Of a stretch of DNA of 30,644 bases, positions 8,909 through 17,386 are shown piece by piece (the stretch's first letter is position 1; the number at the start of each line of letters is the position of its first letter). The translations under genes were made by a program, and so were the position numbers. The notes under the pieces are model-generated. The model was given only the letters and a program-made list of their open reading frames with translations. It did no database searches and had not been told where the DNA came from. This DNA comes from UBA5078 sp963977405 (GTDB taxonomy: Bacteria; Pseudomonadota; Gammaproteobacteria; Pseudomonadales; Pseudohongiellaceae), in the NCBI GenBank assembly GCA_963977405.1, contig CAXBOY010000031.1, positions 1 through 30,644 on the forward strand, given 5' to 3'.

Positions 8909-10261
8909 TTAGGCCAGTACTGGCTCGACATTGAGACGTTTGCGGAACTCGCGTTGCACTAATAGGTAACTGACAACTGCTTGGGTAGTTACCGAGAGAA
9001 TCGAGACCCACCACACTTGGTTGATCGTGAAACCGGGCTGGTACTTCAGGTAAACCGCCAATGGGAGGAAGACCAAGATCCGCACCATCGAGCTCAGCAT
9101 GGCTGGGCGGGTATTGCCAAGACCTTGGAAGATACCCGAACAGGAGAACACGATGCCCTGTGCGATGAAGTTCAGAGAGATCAATTGCAGGAACACAGAG
9201 CCCACCTCAATAACCTCTAGCTCCTCGGTGAAGAAACCGATCATTAGATCGGACTTCCACTGCATTAAAATTGTCACCACTGCCATCACGATAGTGCTTA
9301 GCAAGATGCCCTTGCTGCAGGTCTCGCGCACCCGGTCGAAACGTTTCGCGCCATAGTTCTGACCGGCGATAGGACCTAGAGCGAATGCGATCGCCATGGT
9401 CGGCATGAAGATAGACTGCATGATGCGCCCGCCGATGCTGAAACCGGCTTGGGCTGCGGCGCCGAAGTCCGCAATCAACCAATAGACCGCCGAGAAATAC
9501 ACAAACAGGAGTAGCATCTCGCCGCCAGCAGGAAGACCAATAGCAAACATGCGCTTCCAGATGTCGAAGCGAGGGCGCCATAGAATCGTCTCGAAAGAGA
9601 CATATTTCTCAAGCCTCACGAAATAATAGGTGAGCATCAACACGCCAATGAAGACCGATATGGAGCTGGCAAGCCCTGCACCCATCACGCCCAAGGCTGG
9701 GCCTGGGCCCCAGCCAGCAATCAGAATGGGTGCGAGAATTGTATTCAGTACTACGGTGAGCACTTGCACCACCATACCGGGTTTCACCAATCCTGTGGCC
9801 CTAAGAGAGGAAGCCATCGCCATCAAGGGAAATTGCAAGGCCATGCTGGGCAGGAAGTAGTACAGGAAGGTCACACCCTCACGCAGCGCACCCTCGTCCG
9901 AGGTGATAGTCGCAAGATAGACTTCCGCGCTTAGATATCCTGCTATGCAGGTCACTACTGCGAAGATCATGGAGACTACCAAGGATTGATTGAAGACGAG
10001 GTTGGCCTCCGGTTGATCCTTACGGCCGACAGCCTGCGAGATCATTGCCACCGCGCTAACCCCAAGAATCTGTGTTAGGGCCATAATCATGAACATGAGT
10101 GTGCCGCCGGCACCAACGCCTGCAACCGCGTCGTCGCCTATTGCGGCAACAAAGAACAAGTCTACTAATAGGTAGAGAGTTTGAAAAATCATACCCGCAG
10201 CAACGGGCGTTGCCATACTAATAATGGTCCTGGTCACAGAACCCTGTGTTAAGTCTCTCAT
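8909..10261 (-). CDS. MATE-family multidrug/metabolite efflux transporter
   Basis: 450 residues with about 12 hydrophobic helices. The N-terminal motif MRDLTQGSVTRTIISMATPVAA and the segment PLMAMASSLRATGLVKPGM match DinF/NorM-type MATE exporters, which expel organic cations or metabolites in exchange for Na+ or H+. A matching internal half is visible (IAGQNYGAKRFDRVRE and SCSGIFQGLGNTRPAM). The length is normal. The ATG at 10261 has AGAGAA upstream. A perfect palindrome about 95 bp upstream (10354-10369) may be an operator. The substrate is unknown. Nothing in the neighbourhood links it to a biosynthetic cluster. Confidence 0.93.
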   Translation of the reverse strand: MRDLTQGSVTRTIISMATPVAAGMIFQTLYLLVDLFFVAAIGDDAVAGVGAGGTLMFMIMALTQILGVSAVAMISQAVGRKDQPEANLVFNQSLVVSMIFAVVTCIAGYLSAEVYLATITSDEGALREGVTFLYYFLPSMALQFPLMAMASSLRATGLVKPGMVVQVLTVVLNTILAPILIAGWGPGPALGVMGAGLASSISVFIGVLMLTYYFVRLEKYVSFETILWRPRFDIWKRMFAIGLPAGGEMLLLFVYFSAVYWLIADFGAAAQAGFSIGGRIMQSIFMPTMAIAFALGPIAGQNYGAKRFDRVRETCSKGILLSTIVMAVVTILMQWKSDLMIGFFTEELEVIEVGSVFLQLISLNFIAQGIVFSCSGIFQGLGNTRPAMLSSMVRILVFLPLAVYLKYQPGFTINQVWWVSILSVTTQAVVSYLLVQREFRKRLNVEPVLA

Positions 10262-10353
10262 TACATGTGTTCTCTAGTGCCGCTCTAAATGCTCGGGTCG
10301 AGCGCATGGGCAGAGCGCGGTACGGCGCGAAGGTTTCGATTTGTGCTTGTGAA

Positions 10354-10369
10354 ATAAAGCGTGCTTTAT
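10354..10369. promoter_or_regulatory. perfect palindrome upstream of the MATE gene, possible operator
   Basis: ATAAAGC-GT-GCTTTAT is a 16-bp perfect dyad lying 93-108 bp before the MATE start codon on the minus strand, in a gap that serves only this gene. On the minus strand it contains TATAAA, so it could overlap a -10 element. Size and symmetry fit a dimeric TetR- or MarR-type repressor site, but no regulator gene is adjacent. Confidence 0.35.
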
Positions 10370-10465
10370 ACACCAGTGAGGCGGCGGGGAACACCCCGAG
10401 AAGGGAATTATGCGATCAATGGTCTAGAGTGTGCAATGACGCATCATTCCAGATGTTGTGTGCTG

Positions 10466-11566
10466 TTAAGGTCGAGTGCATTTAAGCAGTGCCTGAATTT
10501 CGCTATGCAGTTGCTTGGCGTCCTTTAAAGCTTCGAATTCTTCCAGTTTAGGCACATCTTGAATCAAGCCCAATATGACACCGAGCACTGCACCGCGATG
10601 GACATTGTCGCCACCGACATTCGCGTTCGCGATTAGCCCAGCTTTTGTTTGACCGCGATATTTGTAGGCTAGATACAACACACTCGGCCAGGAGTCGCTG
10701 ATATAGCAGGCACTGGAGAACATTCGCCCTACGATGTCTCGGTCGCCCCTTCCTTTTGCCAGCAAAGCCTCGAGGTCTATGCCCGCGCGGCGACCGCAGT
10801 CCTGCACAATCGCTATGACATCGGCAGAGGGCTCTCTAAACAATAGCGCATCTAACAGCGCAACATAGGCAGCACACACTCGTGCCAGAGACTCATCGGG
10901 ATGGGTGAGCAGCAAGTGTTCGCGCACGATTACTTGTACCTGTGTAAGCGGAATGTCTTTTATCCGCAGCGCGAACACTAATGGGGCGATGCCGACTAGA
11001 CCGCCTATCGAGGCCGTATCGTGGGTTACTGCGCCGCATCGTGTGGGCGCTTTACCCGACTCCAGATTCGCGAAGAAGCCACGATGATAGGACTCTGCAT
11101 AGGTGTCTGGGTGCTGCGGCGGATTTGCGGTCATAAAAGCAATATAGTCATGCAGCCAAATTGCGCTGTCATATTCGTGCTTCGACGCGACGATGCTGCG
11201 CATTAGTACCCGTGCGCAATGGGCGTTCAAAGTATTCTCTCCGGCTTGCATACCGCAATGGTAATGTTGGTTCGCTTGCCCCCAATACTCGCGCCTACCT
11301 TTTAAGATCACTTCGCCCACGATCTGTCGTGTTGAACCCTGTGCATGCTGTGTGCCACGCCCACCCTGTGAGGTGGAATGCAGTGGCATGATGGACGAGG
11401 GGTGGAACTTGGGGGCGGCTTCGAATGTCGCAACCCCGCCGGGGAAGGTCCGATCGATATCCAGAGGGTTATAGAACCAATGCACGGGCATGGCCAGCGC
11501 ATCGCCCACGAATAGAGCGCGTAATGCGGTGTTGGCGCGCTGCTCAATGCTCGGCATATTGTTCAA
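10466..11566 (-). CDS. ADP-ribosylglycohydrolase-fold protein, divergent metal site
   Basis: 366 residues. The N-terminus RANTALRALFVGDALAMPVHW and the C-terminal block NANVGGDNVHRGAVLGVILG identify the all-helical ADP-ribosylglycohydrolase (ARH/DraG/crystallin J1) family. Active members carry TDDT near residue 60-80 and GGDTDT late in the chain to hold two Mg2+ ions. Here no TDDT is present in the first third (the nearest is THDT at 181-184), and the late motif is GGDNVHRG (Asp320 kept, the next Asp and Thr lost). It may hydrolyse a different bond or be non-catalytic. The start at 11566 is TTG with AGGAAT at good spacing; an ATG three codons on (11557) is the alternative. It lies 37 bp downstream of the SDR gene and is probably co-transcribed with it. 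Confidence 0.85.
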   Translation of the reverse strand: MNNMPSIEQRANTALRALFVGDALAMPVHWFYNPLDIDRTFPGGVATFEAAPKFHPSSIMPLHSTSQGGRGTQHAQGSTRQIVGEVILKGRREYWGQANQHYHCGMQAGENTLNAHCARVLMRSIVASKHEYDSAIWLHDYIAFMTANPPQHPDTYAESYHRGFFANLESGKAPTRCGAVTHDTASIGGLVGIAPLVFALRIKDIPLTQVQVIVREHLLLTHPDESLARVCAAYVALLDALLFREPSADVIAIVQDCGRRAGIDLEALLAKGRGDRDIVGRMFSSACYISDSWPSVLYLAYKYRGQTKAGLIANANVGGDNVHRGAVLGVILGLIQDVPKLEEFEALKDAKQLHSEIQALLKCTRP

Positions 11567-11603
11567 GGTTCTATTCCTTTTTTTGGAGTTTGGCTGTGTT
11601 GCT

Positions 11604-12341
11604 CTACCAGTCTATAGTCTCGCCCGCGTAATCTAAGTAACTGGCCCGTCCATCCGCCGGCAATTCCTGCAGTATCTTCAGAAGCTGCTTTGCTACATAT
11701 TCGGGAGTGAAAAGCTTTTCATCCGCAACATTGCGCTGGAAGGGTGCGGAGAGTGGTGTGTCTACGGTGCCAGGGTGAAAAGCCACTAACTTAACGTTCT
11801 TCGCTCTACGGGCGAACTCGATGGCGGCGCTCTGGATGAGCATATTCAAGGCCGCCTTAGAGGCGCGATAGCTATACCAGCCACCCGCTCGATTGTCGCT
11901 TATGCTGCCAACTCTTGCGCTGAGTAATGCTACTCGACAGACGTGGGACGAGCGGATCAGGGGCGCGAGAGCTTGCAGCCACAGAGCCGGTACGAAGCTG
12001 TTCACACGGAAAACCTCCGCCATATTCTCGAGCTTGAGGTCTTCGAGGCGCTTCTCGGGCTGTAGGTCGCCGCGATGTAAAATGCCGTTGCAGATGACAA
12101 TGCGCTCGAAACTACCGGAGAGAGATGCCAGTTCTTGCCCAACACATGCAATCGCTTCCGGCGTATAGTCGCAGCTTAAAATACGCACCGCTGCTGGCAA
12201 CTTGAGTGGGCTTCTGCTTACTGCCACGATCCGCGTCCTTGTGGGCTCAGCCAGTAGTTGCGCAATCAAGGCTTGCCCTATCTCACTGCTCGCGCCGATA
12301 ATCAGGCTTGTGGAAGTAGTGCTTGTGTCGACAGCATGCAT
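11604..12341 (-). CDS. short-chain dehydrogenase/reductase (SDR), C-factor-like
   Basis: 245 residues, classical SDR layout. The nucleotide-binding loop is IIGASSEIGQ (residues 14-23), a variant of TGxxxGIG. The strand-4 motif is VICNGILH (81-88), the catalytic Ser is Ser141 (LLSARVGS), and the YxxxK pair is Tyr158/Lys162 in YSYRASKAALNM. Short SDRs of this type, with FHPGTVDTPLS in the C-terminal third, resemble the C-factor/YbbO-like group acting on unidentified carbonyl substrates. It is followed on the same strand by the ARH-fold gene and faces the glutathione peroxidase gene across a 136-bp shared promoter region. The substrate is not predictable. Confidence 0.9.
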   Translation of the reverse strand: MHAVDTSTTSTSLIIGASSEIGQALIAQLLAEPTRTRIVAVSRSPLKLPAAVRILSCDYTPEAIACVGQELASLSGSFERIVICNGILHRGDLQPEKRLEDLKLENMAEVFRVNSFVPALWLQALAPLIRSSHVCRVALLSARVGSISDNRAGGWYSYRASKAALNMLIQSAAIEFARRAKNVKLVAFHPGTVDTPLSAPFQRNVADEKLFTPEYVAKQLLKILQELPADGRASYLDYAGETIDW

Positions 12342-12477
12342 GGCAAGTCTCTTTGATAGTTAAGTGCCCGGCCGGGGCTCGAATTTGACAGTGGATACGG
12401 CAGCTAAGCCCGCTTAGATCAGAGATCCAGCGGCGCACGAAGAGCGTAAAACTAGACAATTAAACGGAAGGTGAAAC

Positions 12478-13032
12478 ATGATTCGATTACTATCTCTCGC
12501 ATTTCTATTAAGCCTGTTCTCTACTTGGACTTATGCCGATGAGACGAGTACGGAAGATGGCGCTTGCATCTCTTGGCTCGACCAGAGCATAGGCAAGCTC
12601 AATAGCTCTCAAGAACACGATCTGTGTGCCTTGACCGCGGGCAAAACCGTGCTGATCGTCAATACTGCGAGCTTCTGTGGCTACACTCCGCAGTTCAAAG
12701 GGCTAGAAGCGCTATATCAACGGTACAAGGATGAGGGGCTCGTAGTATTGGGTTTTCCTTCCGATGATTTTAATCAAGAAGCTGAAGAGGCCGCCGAGAT
12801 TGCCGAGGTGTGTTTCATTAACTATGGCGTCAACTTCCCAATGACCTCCGAGATCAAAGTAAAGGGCAGCGCAGCACACCCGATCTTTAAGGTATTGGCG
12901 AGCAAGGGTGAGCCGCGCTGGAATTTCAATAAGTATTTGATTAGCAAGCAGGGCGAAGTGCTAGCTCACTACGATAGCGATGTAACGCCTGATTCAGCCG
13001 CTTTTATAAGCGCCATAGAAAAACAGTTATAA
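12478..13032 (+). CDS. exported glutathione peroxidase-family thiol peroxidase
   Basis: 184 residues. It reduces peroxides with thiols, probably thioredoxin-like donors, in the periplasm: the first 20 residues (MIRLLSLAFLLSLFSTWTYA) are a Sec signal. The peroxidatic residue is Cys67 in NTASFCGYTPQ, coded TGT, so this is not a selenoprotein. The usual tetrad partners are seen as Gln100 (DDFNQEA, where most relatives have FPCNQFxxQEP), Trp148 and Asn149 (RWNFNKYL). A candidate resolving Cys is Cys112 (EVCFINYGVNFPM). GGAAGGTG precedes the ATG. The sulfatase-like gene starts 24 bp downstream and is likely in the same operon. Confidence 0.93.
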   Translation: MIRLLSLAFLLSLFSTWTYADETSTEDGACISWLDQSIGKLNSSQEHDLCALTAGKTVLIVNTASFCGYTPQFKGLEALYQRYKDEGLVVLGFPSDDFNQEAEEAAEIAEVCFINYGVNFPMTSEIKVKGSAAHPIFKVLASKGEPRWNFNKYLISKQGEVLAHYDSDVTPDSAAFISAIEKQL

Positions 13033-13056
13033 GGGGTAGAGCCCCGTTGGATTATC

Positions 13057-14673
13057 ATGCCCCGCGAGCAACACCCCGCTAGATCGCTTTTGAGCCCTAT
13101 GCAGTTATTGCTTACGCTTGCCGCCGTTAGTTTCGTTTTCCTCGCCATGGTGATCCCTAACCGGATCACCTGGCTGGATGCGATGTCCTTCGCCTATCTA
13201 CCTCTCGAGATATTCGTCCTTGGTCTAGCCCTTTTGGTGCCGGGTATCCCAGGCAGGGCATTGCGTGCAGTGCTCGCTTTGTTCCTCGCCGCGGGTGTAG
13301 TCTTTCGCATCGCCGATATGGTCGCCTTCGAAGTATTCTCCCGCCCGTTTAACCCTGTCTTCGATACCTATCTACTCGCATTCGGCTTCGATTTCCTGAA
13401 GAGTTCCTTCGGCATCGTCGGCGCTGTCGTCGCGGCGATCTTAGTGACGGGTCTTGCGGCGGCGATCATTCTGCTAGCGTTTTTAGTACTGGCGCGCCTA
13501 CATCGCGTTGTGCGCAGCGCGCCGAGAGTAGCGGGCAGTGCCATGCTGGTAGGACTGATTATCTGGGGTGGGCTTAGTGCCGCCGGATGGTCACGTGCCT
13601 CGCGGTACTTCTATGATCAATTCGCGATGCATGTTGCGAACACATTCACGAGCATCGCCGATCTGCGTGACTTCAAGGCGGTAGTGAATATTGATGCCTA
13701 TGCGAGTGTGCCAGGAGACACACTTTTCGGAGAGTTAGAAGGAAAAGACGTCTTGGTGGTGTTTATCGAGTCCTATGGTCGCACTCTAGTAGACAAGGCG
13801 GAGTATGCGCAATTGTTTCGCCCGAGCTTGGAAGCAGCAACTGCTAAGCTAAGCAATGCTGGTTACTTATCACGCAGTGCCTTTCTAACCTCTCCAACGG
13901 TTGGGGGCATTAGCTGGCTTGCCCATGGCACTGCGCTTTCGGGGTTATGGATCGATAGTCAGGTACGCTACGACAGCTTGATGATGAGTGATCGTCCTTC
14001 CCTAGTGCGCCTATTTCAGCGCGCTGGATGGCGCACGGTTGGGGTTATGCCGGCAATTAGCTTGGCTTGGCCAGAGGGCGAATATTTCGGCTACGACCAA
14101 CTCTACACGGCGCCGGAGCTCGGCTATCGAGGAGCTCCCTATAATTATGTCACCATGCCAGATCAATTTACCCTTGCGCAGTTTCAGAAGTTTGAGCGAG
14201 ACGTGGCAGGGGACCAACCGATCATGGCAGAGATCGCTTTGCTCTCTTCACACGCCCCTTGGACGCCGGTTCCAACCCTTATCTCATGGGAAAATGTGGG
14301 CGATGGCTCTGTATTTAGCGAAGAGGCAACGGCCGGCGATTCGCCAGAGGTAGTCTGGCAAGATCGAGATCGTGTATTGAGGCACTTTAGGGAGTGCATC
14401 GAATACGTGATCGATAGTCTAGTCTCATTCACAGAGACTTTCGGTGACGAAGACTTAGTGGTGCTTATCATTGGCGACCATCAACCCATGCCCTATGTGA
14501 CCGACAATACAGAGAACCGAGATGTGCTCACGCACATTATTGCGCAAGATCCTGCTGTAATGGCCGCCATCGAAAATTGGCAGTGGAGTGAAGGCATGCT
14601 GCCGGCCGATGATGCGCCAGTGTGGCGCATGGACACCGTCCGGGATCGTTTTATCGAAGCGTTTTCTCGCTAA
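13057..14673 (+). CDS. membrane-anchored sulfatase / LTA-synthase-like phosphotransferase
   Basis: 538 residues. The first 180 residues hold about five membrane helices; the rest is a periplasmic alkaline-phosphatase-superfamily domain. Metal-site motifs are visible: FIESYGR with Glu238, a Thr/Ser-rich nucleophile loop TSPTVGGISWLAHGTALSG (Thr281 likely), and the late Asp-His pair IGDHQPM near 473. This architecture is shared by lipoteichoic-acid synthases, phosphoethanolamine transferases and OpgB-like glycerophosphotransferases, so it probably moves a phospho-headgroup or cleaves a sulfate or phosphate ester outside the inner membrane. The ribosome site before 13057 is weak; an in-frame ATG at 13099 is an alternative. 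Its stop codon overlaps that of the convergent methyltransferase gene by 4 bp. Confidence 0.82.
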   Translation: MPREQHPARSLLSPMQLLLTLAAVSFVFLAMVIPNRITWLDAMSFAYLPLEIFVLGLALLVPGIPGRALRAVLALFLAAGVVFRIADMVAFEVFSRPFNPVFDTYLLAFGFDFLKSSFGIVGAVVAAILVTGLAAAIILLAFLVLARLHRVVRSAPRVAGSAMLVGLIIWGGLSAAGWSRASRYFYDQFAMHVANTFTSIADLRDFKAVVNIDAYASVPGDTLFGELEGKDVLVVFIESYGRTLVDKAEYAQLFRPSLEAATAKLSNAGYLSRSAFLTSPTVGGISWLAHGTALSGLWIDSQVRYDSLMMSDRPSLVRLFQRAGWRTVGVMPAISLAWPEGEYFGYDQLYTAPELGYRGAPYNYVTMPDQFTLAQFQKFERDVAGDQPIMAEIALLSSHAPWTPVPTLISWENVGDGSVFSEEATAGDSPEVVWQDRDRVLRHFRECIEYVIDSLVSFTETFGDEDLVVLIIGDHQPMPYVTDNTENRDVLTHIIAQDPAVMAAIENWQWSEGMLPADDAPVWRMDTVRDRFIEAFSR

Positions 14674-15479
14674 CTCTGTGTGCGTGTATCTGGCAGAGCA
14701 AGAAGGTCCGTGTGTCCCACAATACAGGTGCCGCTTCCAGCATTGTCTAGGCGAAACTGCCGCCACTGCGCCAAGGGCTCTTCATCGACAGTCTCCTGCA
14801 CGGCATCTGCGATACCATTGATCAGGGCGGTCACTAGCTTCGTATCGGTGCCGTCGAGTTGCCATGGGCTATTCGCGATCTGCACACTATAGCCGCGCGG
14901 TTCGAGAGCGAGTTGTAATGCGCGTGTAGCATCGGGACCTAAGGCCTCACCGAAACCCTTGTCGCGGCGCTGATCGCGATTGAATGCATCTAGGACTTGC
15001 GCGTCTAATGGGTGCGCGGGTTGCCACTGTGTAGTGCCGTCATAGTTGAGAGCCGCATATAGCCCGGTGCCCTGAGCGGCGATACGTTCACACAGGCGTT
15101 CAAGAAACTCCTGTGAGGTGAGATCGAAAAGGGCAGAGGCCGTAACGAGGCGCGCTCCGCTTAAGGGTAATTCCTCTACAACGCTAAGGTCTGCTTGATG
15201 ATCTTCGATCACGAAATCCTGGCCATGCCTGAGAAGAGCCTCGTCGAGTAAAGCGCCATCGAGGTCAACGAGTCTCCATATGATATCGTCGCCTCCTAAG
15301 TTGAGTAGGGCGCGCAAGGTAGAACCGGTGCCCGCACCAAGATCGACCGCGAGGCGTGGCGCCAATGCCCTATGTTCATCTCGTAGCGCCGCTAAGGCTT
15401 TTTGTGCGAGTTCAATACTGCGGCCTCCTAGATCGGCGGGCTCGCGCAGGTCTAACCAAGTAATCGAAAATCCACTCAT
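14670..15479 (-). CDS. class I SAM-dependent methyltransferase
   Basis: 269 residues. SAM-binding motif I is AVDLGAGTGSTLRALL (44-59), followed by an acidic residue ending strand 2 (WRLVDLDGALL) and a motif IV-like segment GARLVTASALFDLTS. A second half with YAALNYDGTTQW resembles the small-molecule methyltransferases found beside glycosyltransferases in some Proteobacteria; the substrate is unknown. The start ATG overlaps the stop of the upstream glycosyltransferase gene (ATGA, 15476-15479), so the two are translationally coupled and very likely act on the same product. It ends tail-to-tail with the sulfatase-like gene. Confidence 0.88.
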   Translation of the reverse strand: MSGFSITWLDLREPADLGGRSIELAQKALAALRDEHRALAPRLAVDLGAGTGSTLRALLNLGGDDIIWRLVDLDGALLDEALLRHGQDFVIEDHQADLSVVEELPLSGARLVTASALFDLTSQEFLERLCERIAAQGTGLYAALNYDGTTQWQPAHPLDAQVLDAFNRDQRRDKGFGEALGPDATRALQLALEPRGYSVQIANSPWQLDGTDTKLVTALINGIADAVQETVDEEPLAQWRQFRLDNAGSGTCIVGHTDLLALPDTRTQS

Positions 15480-16540
15480 GTAACTCTCTCTTCTTTGTTG
15501 CTAATGTTTTCAATGCAGGCGAAGACGGAATCTGCAGTGTCTTGCCAAGTGCTTAATCGTTTGGCGGCGGCTTGTGCGCCTGCTCGTAATTGTTCGTACA
15601 CCTCTGGCGCCGTCAATAGCATTCGCAGTGCCTGTGCGAGCGCCTGAACATCATCTACAGGCACTAAACAACCCGCCGACTCCGGTACTACATCGGTCAC
15701 CGCCCCTGCTCGCGCCGCGACGATTGGCAGCCCGTGGGCGAGGGCTTCTGCGAATACCATGCCGTAGCCTTCATAGCGTGACGGGAGGACGAAAATATCG
15801 GCGTTGAGATACTCGCTCGCAAGGTCCTCGACGCTGCCGACTAAATGTATACGAGAGTCTAGGCCCGCCGCACTAATCTGCTGGCGTAGTTGCTCTCCCC
15901 ATTGCACATCGAATTGAGCGCCCCCAACAAATCGTGCCTGCCAGGGCAGATCGGCCAACGTCGTAAGCGCATCGATTAACACGTCGTGAGCCTTACGGCG
16001 GGTTAGGGTGGCAACACTAAGGAGTATTGGGGGCTCTCCTGCGCAGGGAGCGAAGTTGACACTGTCGGTGCCCGGCTGAGCCACTGTAATGTCTGAACTG
16101 GATATGGCAAACAACTCGGTGAGTGTGTGTGCAGTGTGCGCGCTTGTCACTATGATCGCGCTTGCACACTGCAGAGCAATCCGTTCGGACGCCAATAAAG
16201 ACTCTTGCTGTATCGGGCTCAGGCCACTCTCTAGGGCTAGAGGATGATGACAAAGAGCGACCAGTCGCAATCTTTGCGCGTGCCGCATTGCACATTGCGC
16301 CATGGCACCAAAGGCGAGACCGTCAACAAGCACCAGTGATTGGTCCGGCAGTTCGGCGAAGACTCGCTCCGTTTGTTGCAAGGCATTGGCACCGGGGAAA
16401 GGAAAGCTGCCATCAAGCTTGATGTGCTCGACGAGTAGGCCTCGTTTGCGCAGTTCCACTAGCAGGCGACGATCGTAACCATAGCCACCGGTGCGTGCGT
16501 TGAGGTCGCCGGGGATCGCGAAATACATCTGCTGTGTCAC
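15476..16540 (-). CDS. glycosyltransferase family 4 (GT-B fold)
   Basis: 354 residues. The N-terminal Rossmann half contains the glycine-rich loop DLNARTGGYGYDRRLLVEL typical of GT4 enzymes. The C-terminal donor-binding half has LLSVATLTRRKAHDVLIDAL, then PSRYEGYGMVFAEALAHGLP, the E-x7-E motif that contacts the nucleotide-sugar. It transfers a sugar, retaining its anomeric configuration, to an unidentified acceptor in the cytoplasm. The start is GTG at 16540 with AGGAG five bases upstream; the ATG at 16528 is too far from it. It is the first gene of a two-gene operon with the methyltransferase, and divergent from the RibD-reductase/dehydrogenase/PTPS operon. Confidence 0.9.
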   Translation of the reverse strand: MTQQMYFAIPGDLNARTGGYGYDRRLLVELRKRGLLVEHIKLDGSFPFPGANALQQTERVFAELPDQSLVLVDGLAFGAMAQCAMRHAQRLRLVALCHHPLALESGLSPIQQESLLASERIALQCASAIIVTSAHTAHTLTELFAISSSDITVAQPGTDSVNFAPCAGEPPILLSVATLTRRKAHDVLIDALTTLADLPWQARFVGGAQFDVQWGEQLRQQISAAGLDSRIHLVGSVEDLASEYLNADIFVLPSRYEGYGMVFAEALAHGLPIVAARAGAVTDVVPESAGCLVPVDDVQALAQALRMLLTAPEVYEQLRAGAQAAAKRLSTWQDTADSVFACIENISNKEERVT

Positions 16541-16642
16541 TGCTGCTCCTAGTTTGCGGTTTGCGCATATTGTGAACTGTGTGGGGCGTTAAGCCCAGCG
16601 TATAAAAAGCGGATGTAGGTGGGCTTACCTTGCCTTAAATAC

Positions 16643-17386
16643 ATGAGCACCTTACCATTCGCGGCTATGCCAATGATAATTTGTGAACAGATAGAGCAGT
16701 GGTTGCAGGACCATCGACACAGCATGCAAGTAGAGCAGCGCCCTCAGGTGACACTTTGCTATGCACAGAGCTGGGATGGCAGTTTGGCACTGAGCCCAAA
16801 CGAGTCCTTGGCTCTTAGTAACCCACAGTCGATGCGCCTGACTCATCGCCTACGTAGCATGCACGATGGCATCCTAGTCGGCATCGGTACGGTTCTGGCC
16901 GACGACCCGCAGCTTACGGTGCGCGAGTGTAGTGGGCAGAATCCGCAACCAATCGTTCTGGATAGTCAGTTGCGCATGCCGACTGACTCCCGCCTAAGTC
17001 AATCGCAGGGCCGACAGTGCTGGGTGCTCACGTGCCTAGATCATGCGAGTGCAACGCGCGATGATATCAAGTTGATCGGCGTTGCTGCAGGGGAGCACGG
17101 CTCGGTGGACCTTTCTTTGGCCATGGACGCGCTTTGGCAGCGTGGCATTAGTAGCATCATGGTGGAGGGCGGTGCTCAGGTCATCAGCGCCTTCGTTCGC
17201 GCAGGCCTTGCCGATGCGATCGTCCTGACGATTGCCCCGGCCCTAGTCGGTGGCTATAAGGCCATCGGAGATCTAGGTATTCATAGTAGCGCTCGACTAC
17301 CCCGCATCGCACCGCTGCATACCCAGCGGCTTGAGGATGACTTAATCATGTGGGGCAATCTCCACTATCCGATCGAGGCGCAATAA
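16643..17386 (+). CDS. stand-alone RibD C-terminal (pteridine/pyrimidine reductase) domain
   Basis: About 247 residues, covering only the reductase half of RibD (no zinc deaminase domain). Visible motifs: TLCYAQSWDGSLAL (usual form: KxAxSLDG), then MHDGILVGIGTVLADDPQLT and IMVEGGAQVISAFVRAGLAD with LTIAPALVGG, which together form the NADPH and substrate site of the DHFR-like RibD_C fold. Relatives reduce the riboflavin precursor, but stand-alone copies outside rib operons also reduce pterins or other heterocycles. A GTG at 16619 would add eight residues and an ATG at 16667 would shorten the protein; none has a strong ribosome site. Its stop shares one base with the next start, and a PTPS-type gene follows, so a pterin-like substrate is likely (inference). 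Confidence 0.85.
   Translation: MSTLPFAAMPMIICEQIEQWLQDHRHSMQVEQRPQVTLCYAQSWDGSLALSPNESLALSNPQSMRLTHRLRSMHDGILVGIGTVLADDPQLTVRECSGQNPQPIVLDSQLRMPTDSRLSQSQGRQCWVLTCLDHASATRDDIKLIGVAAGEHGSVDLSLAMDALWQRGISSIMVEGGAQVISAFVRAGLADAIVLTIAPALVGGYKAIGDLGIHSSARLPRIAPLHTQRLEDDLIMWGNLHYPIEAQ

Noticed and set aside
12478..13032. Possible selenocysteine in the glutathione peroxidase.
   Set aside because: The catalytic codon is TGT (Cys) and the frame has no internal TGA.
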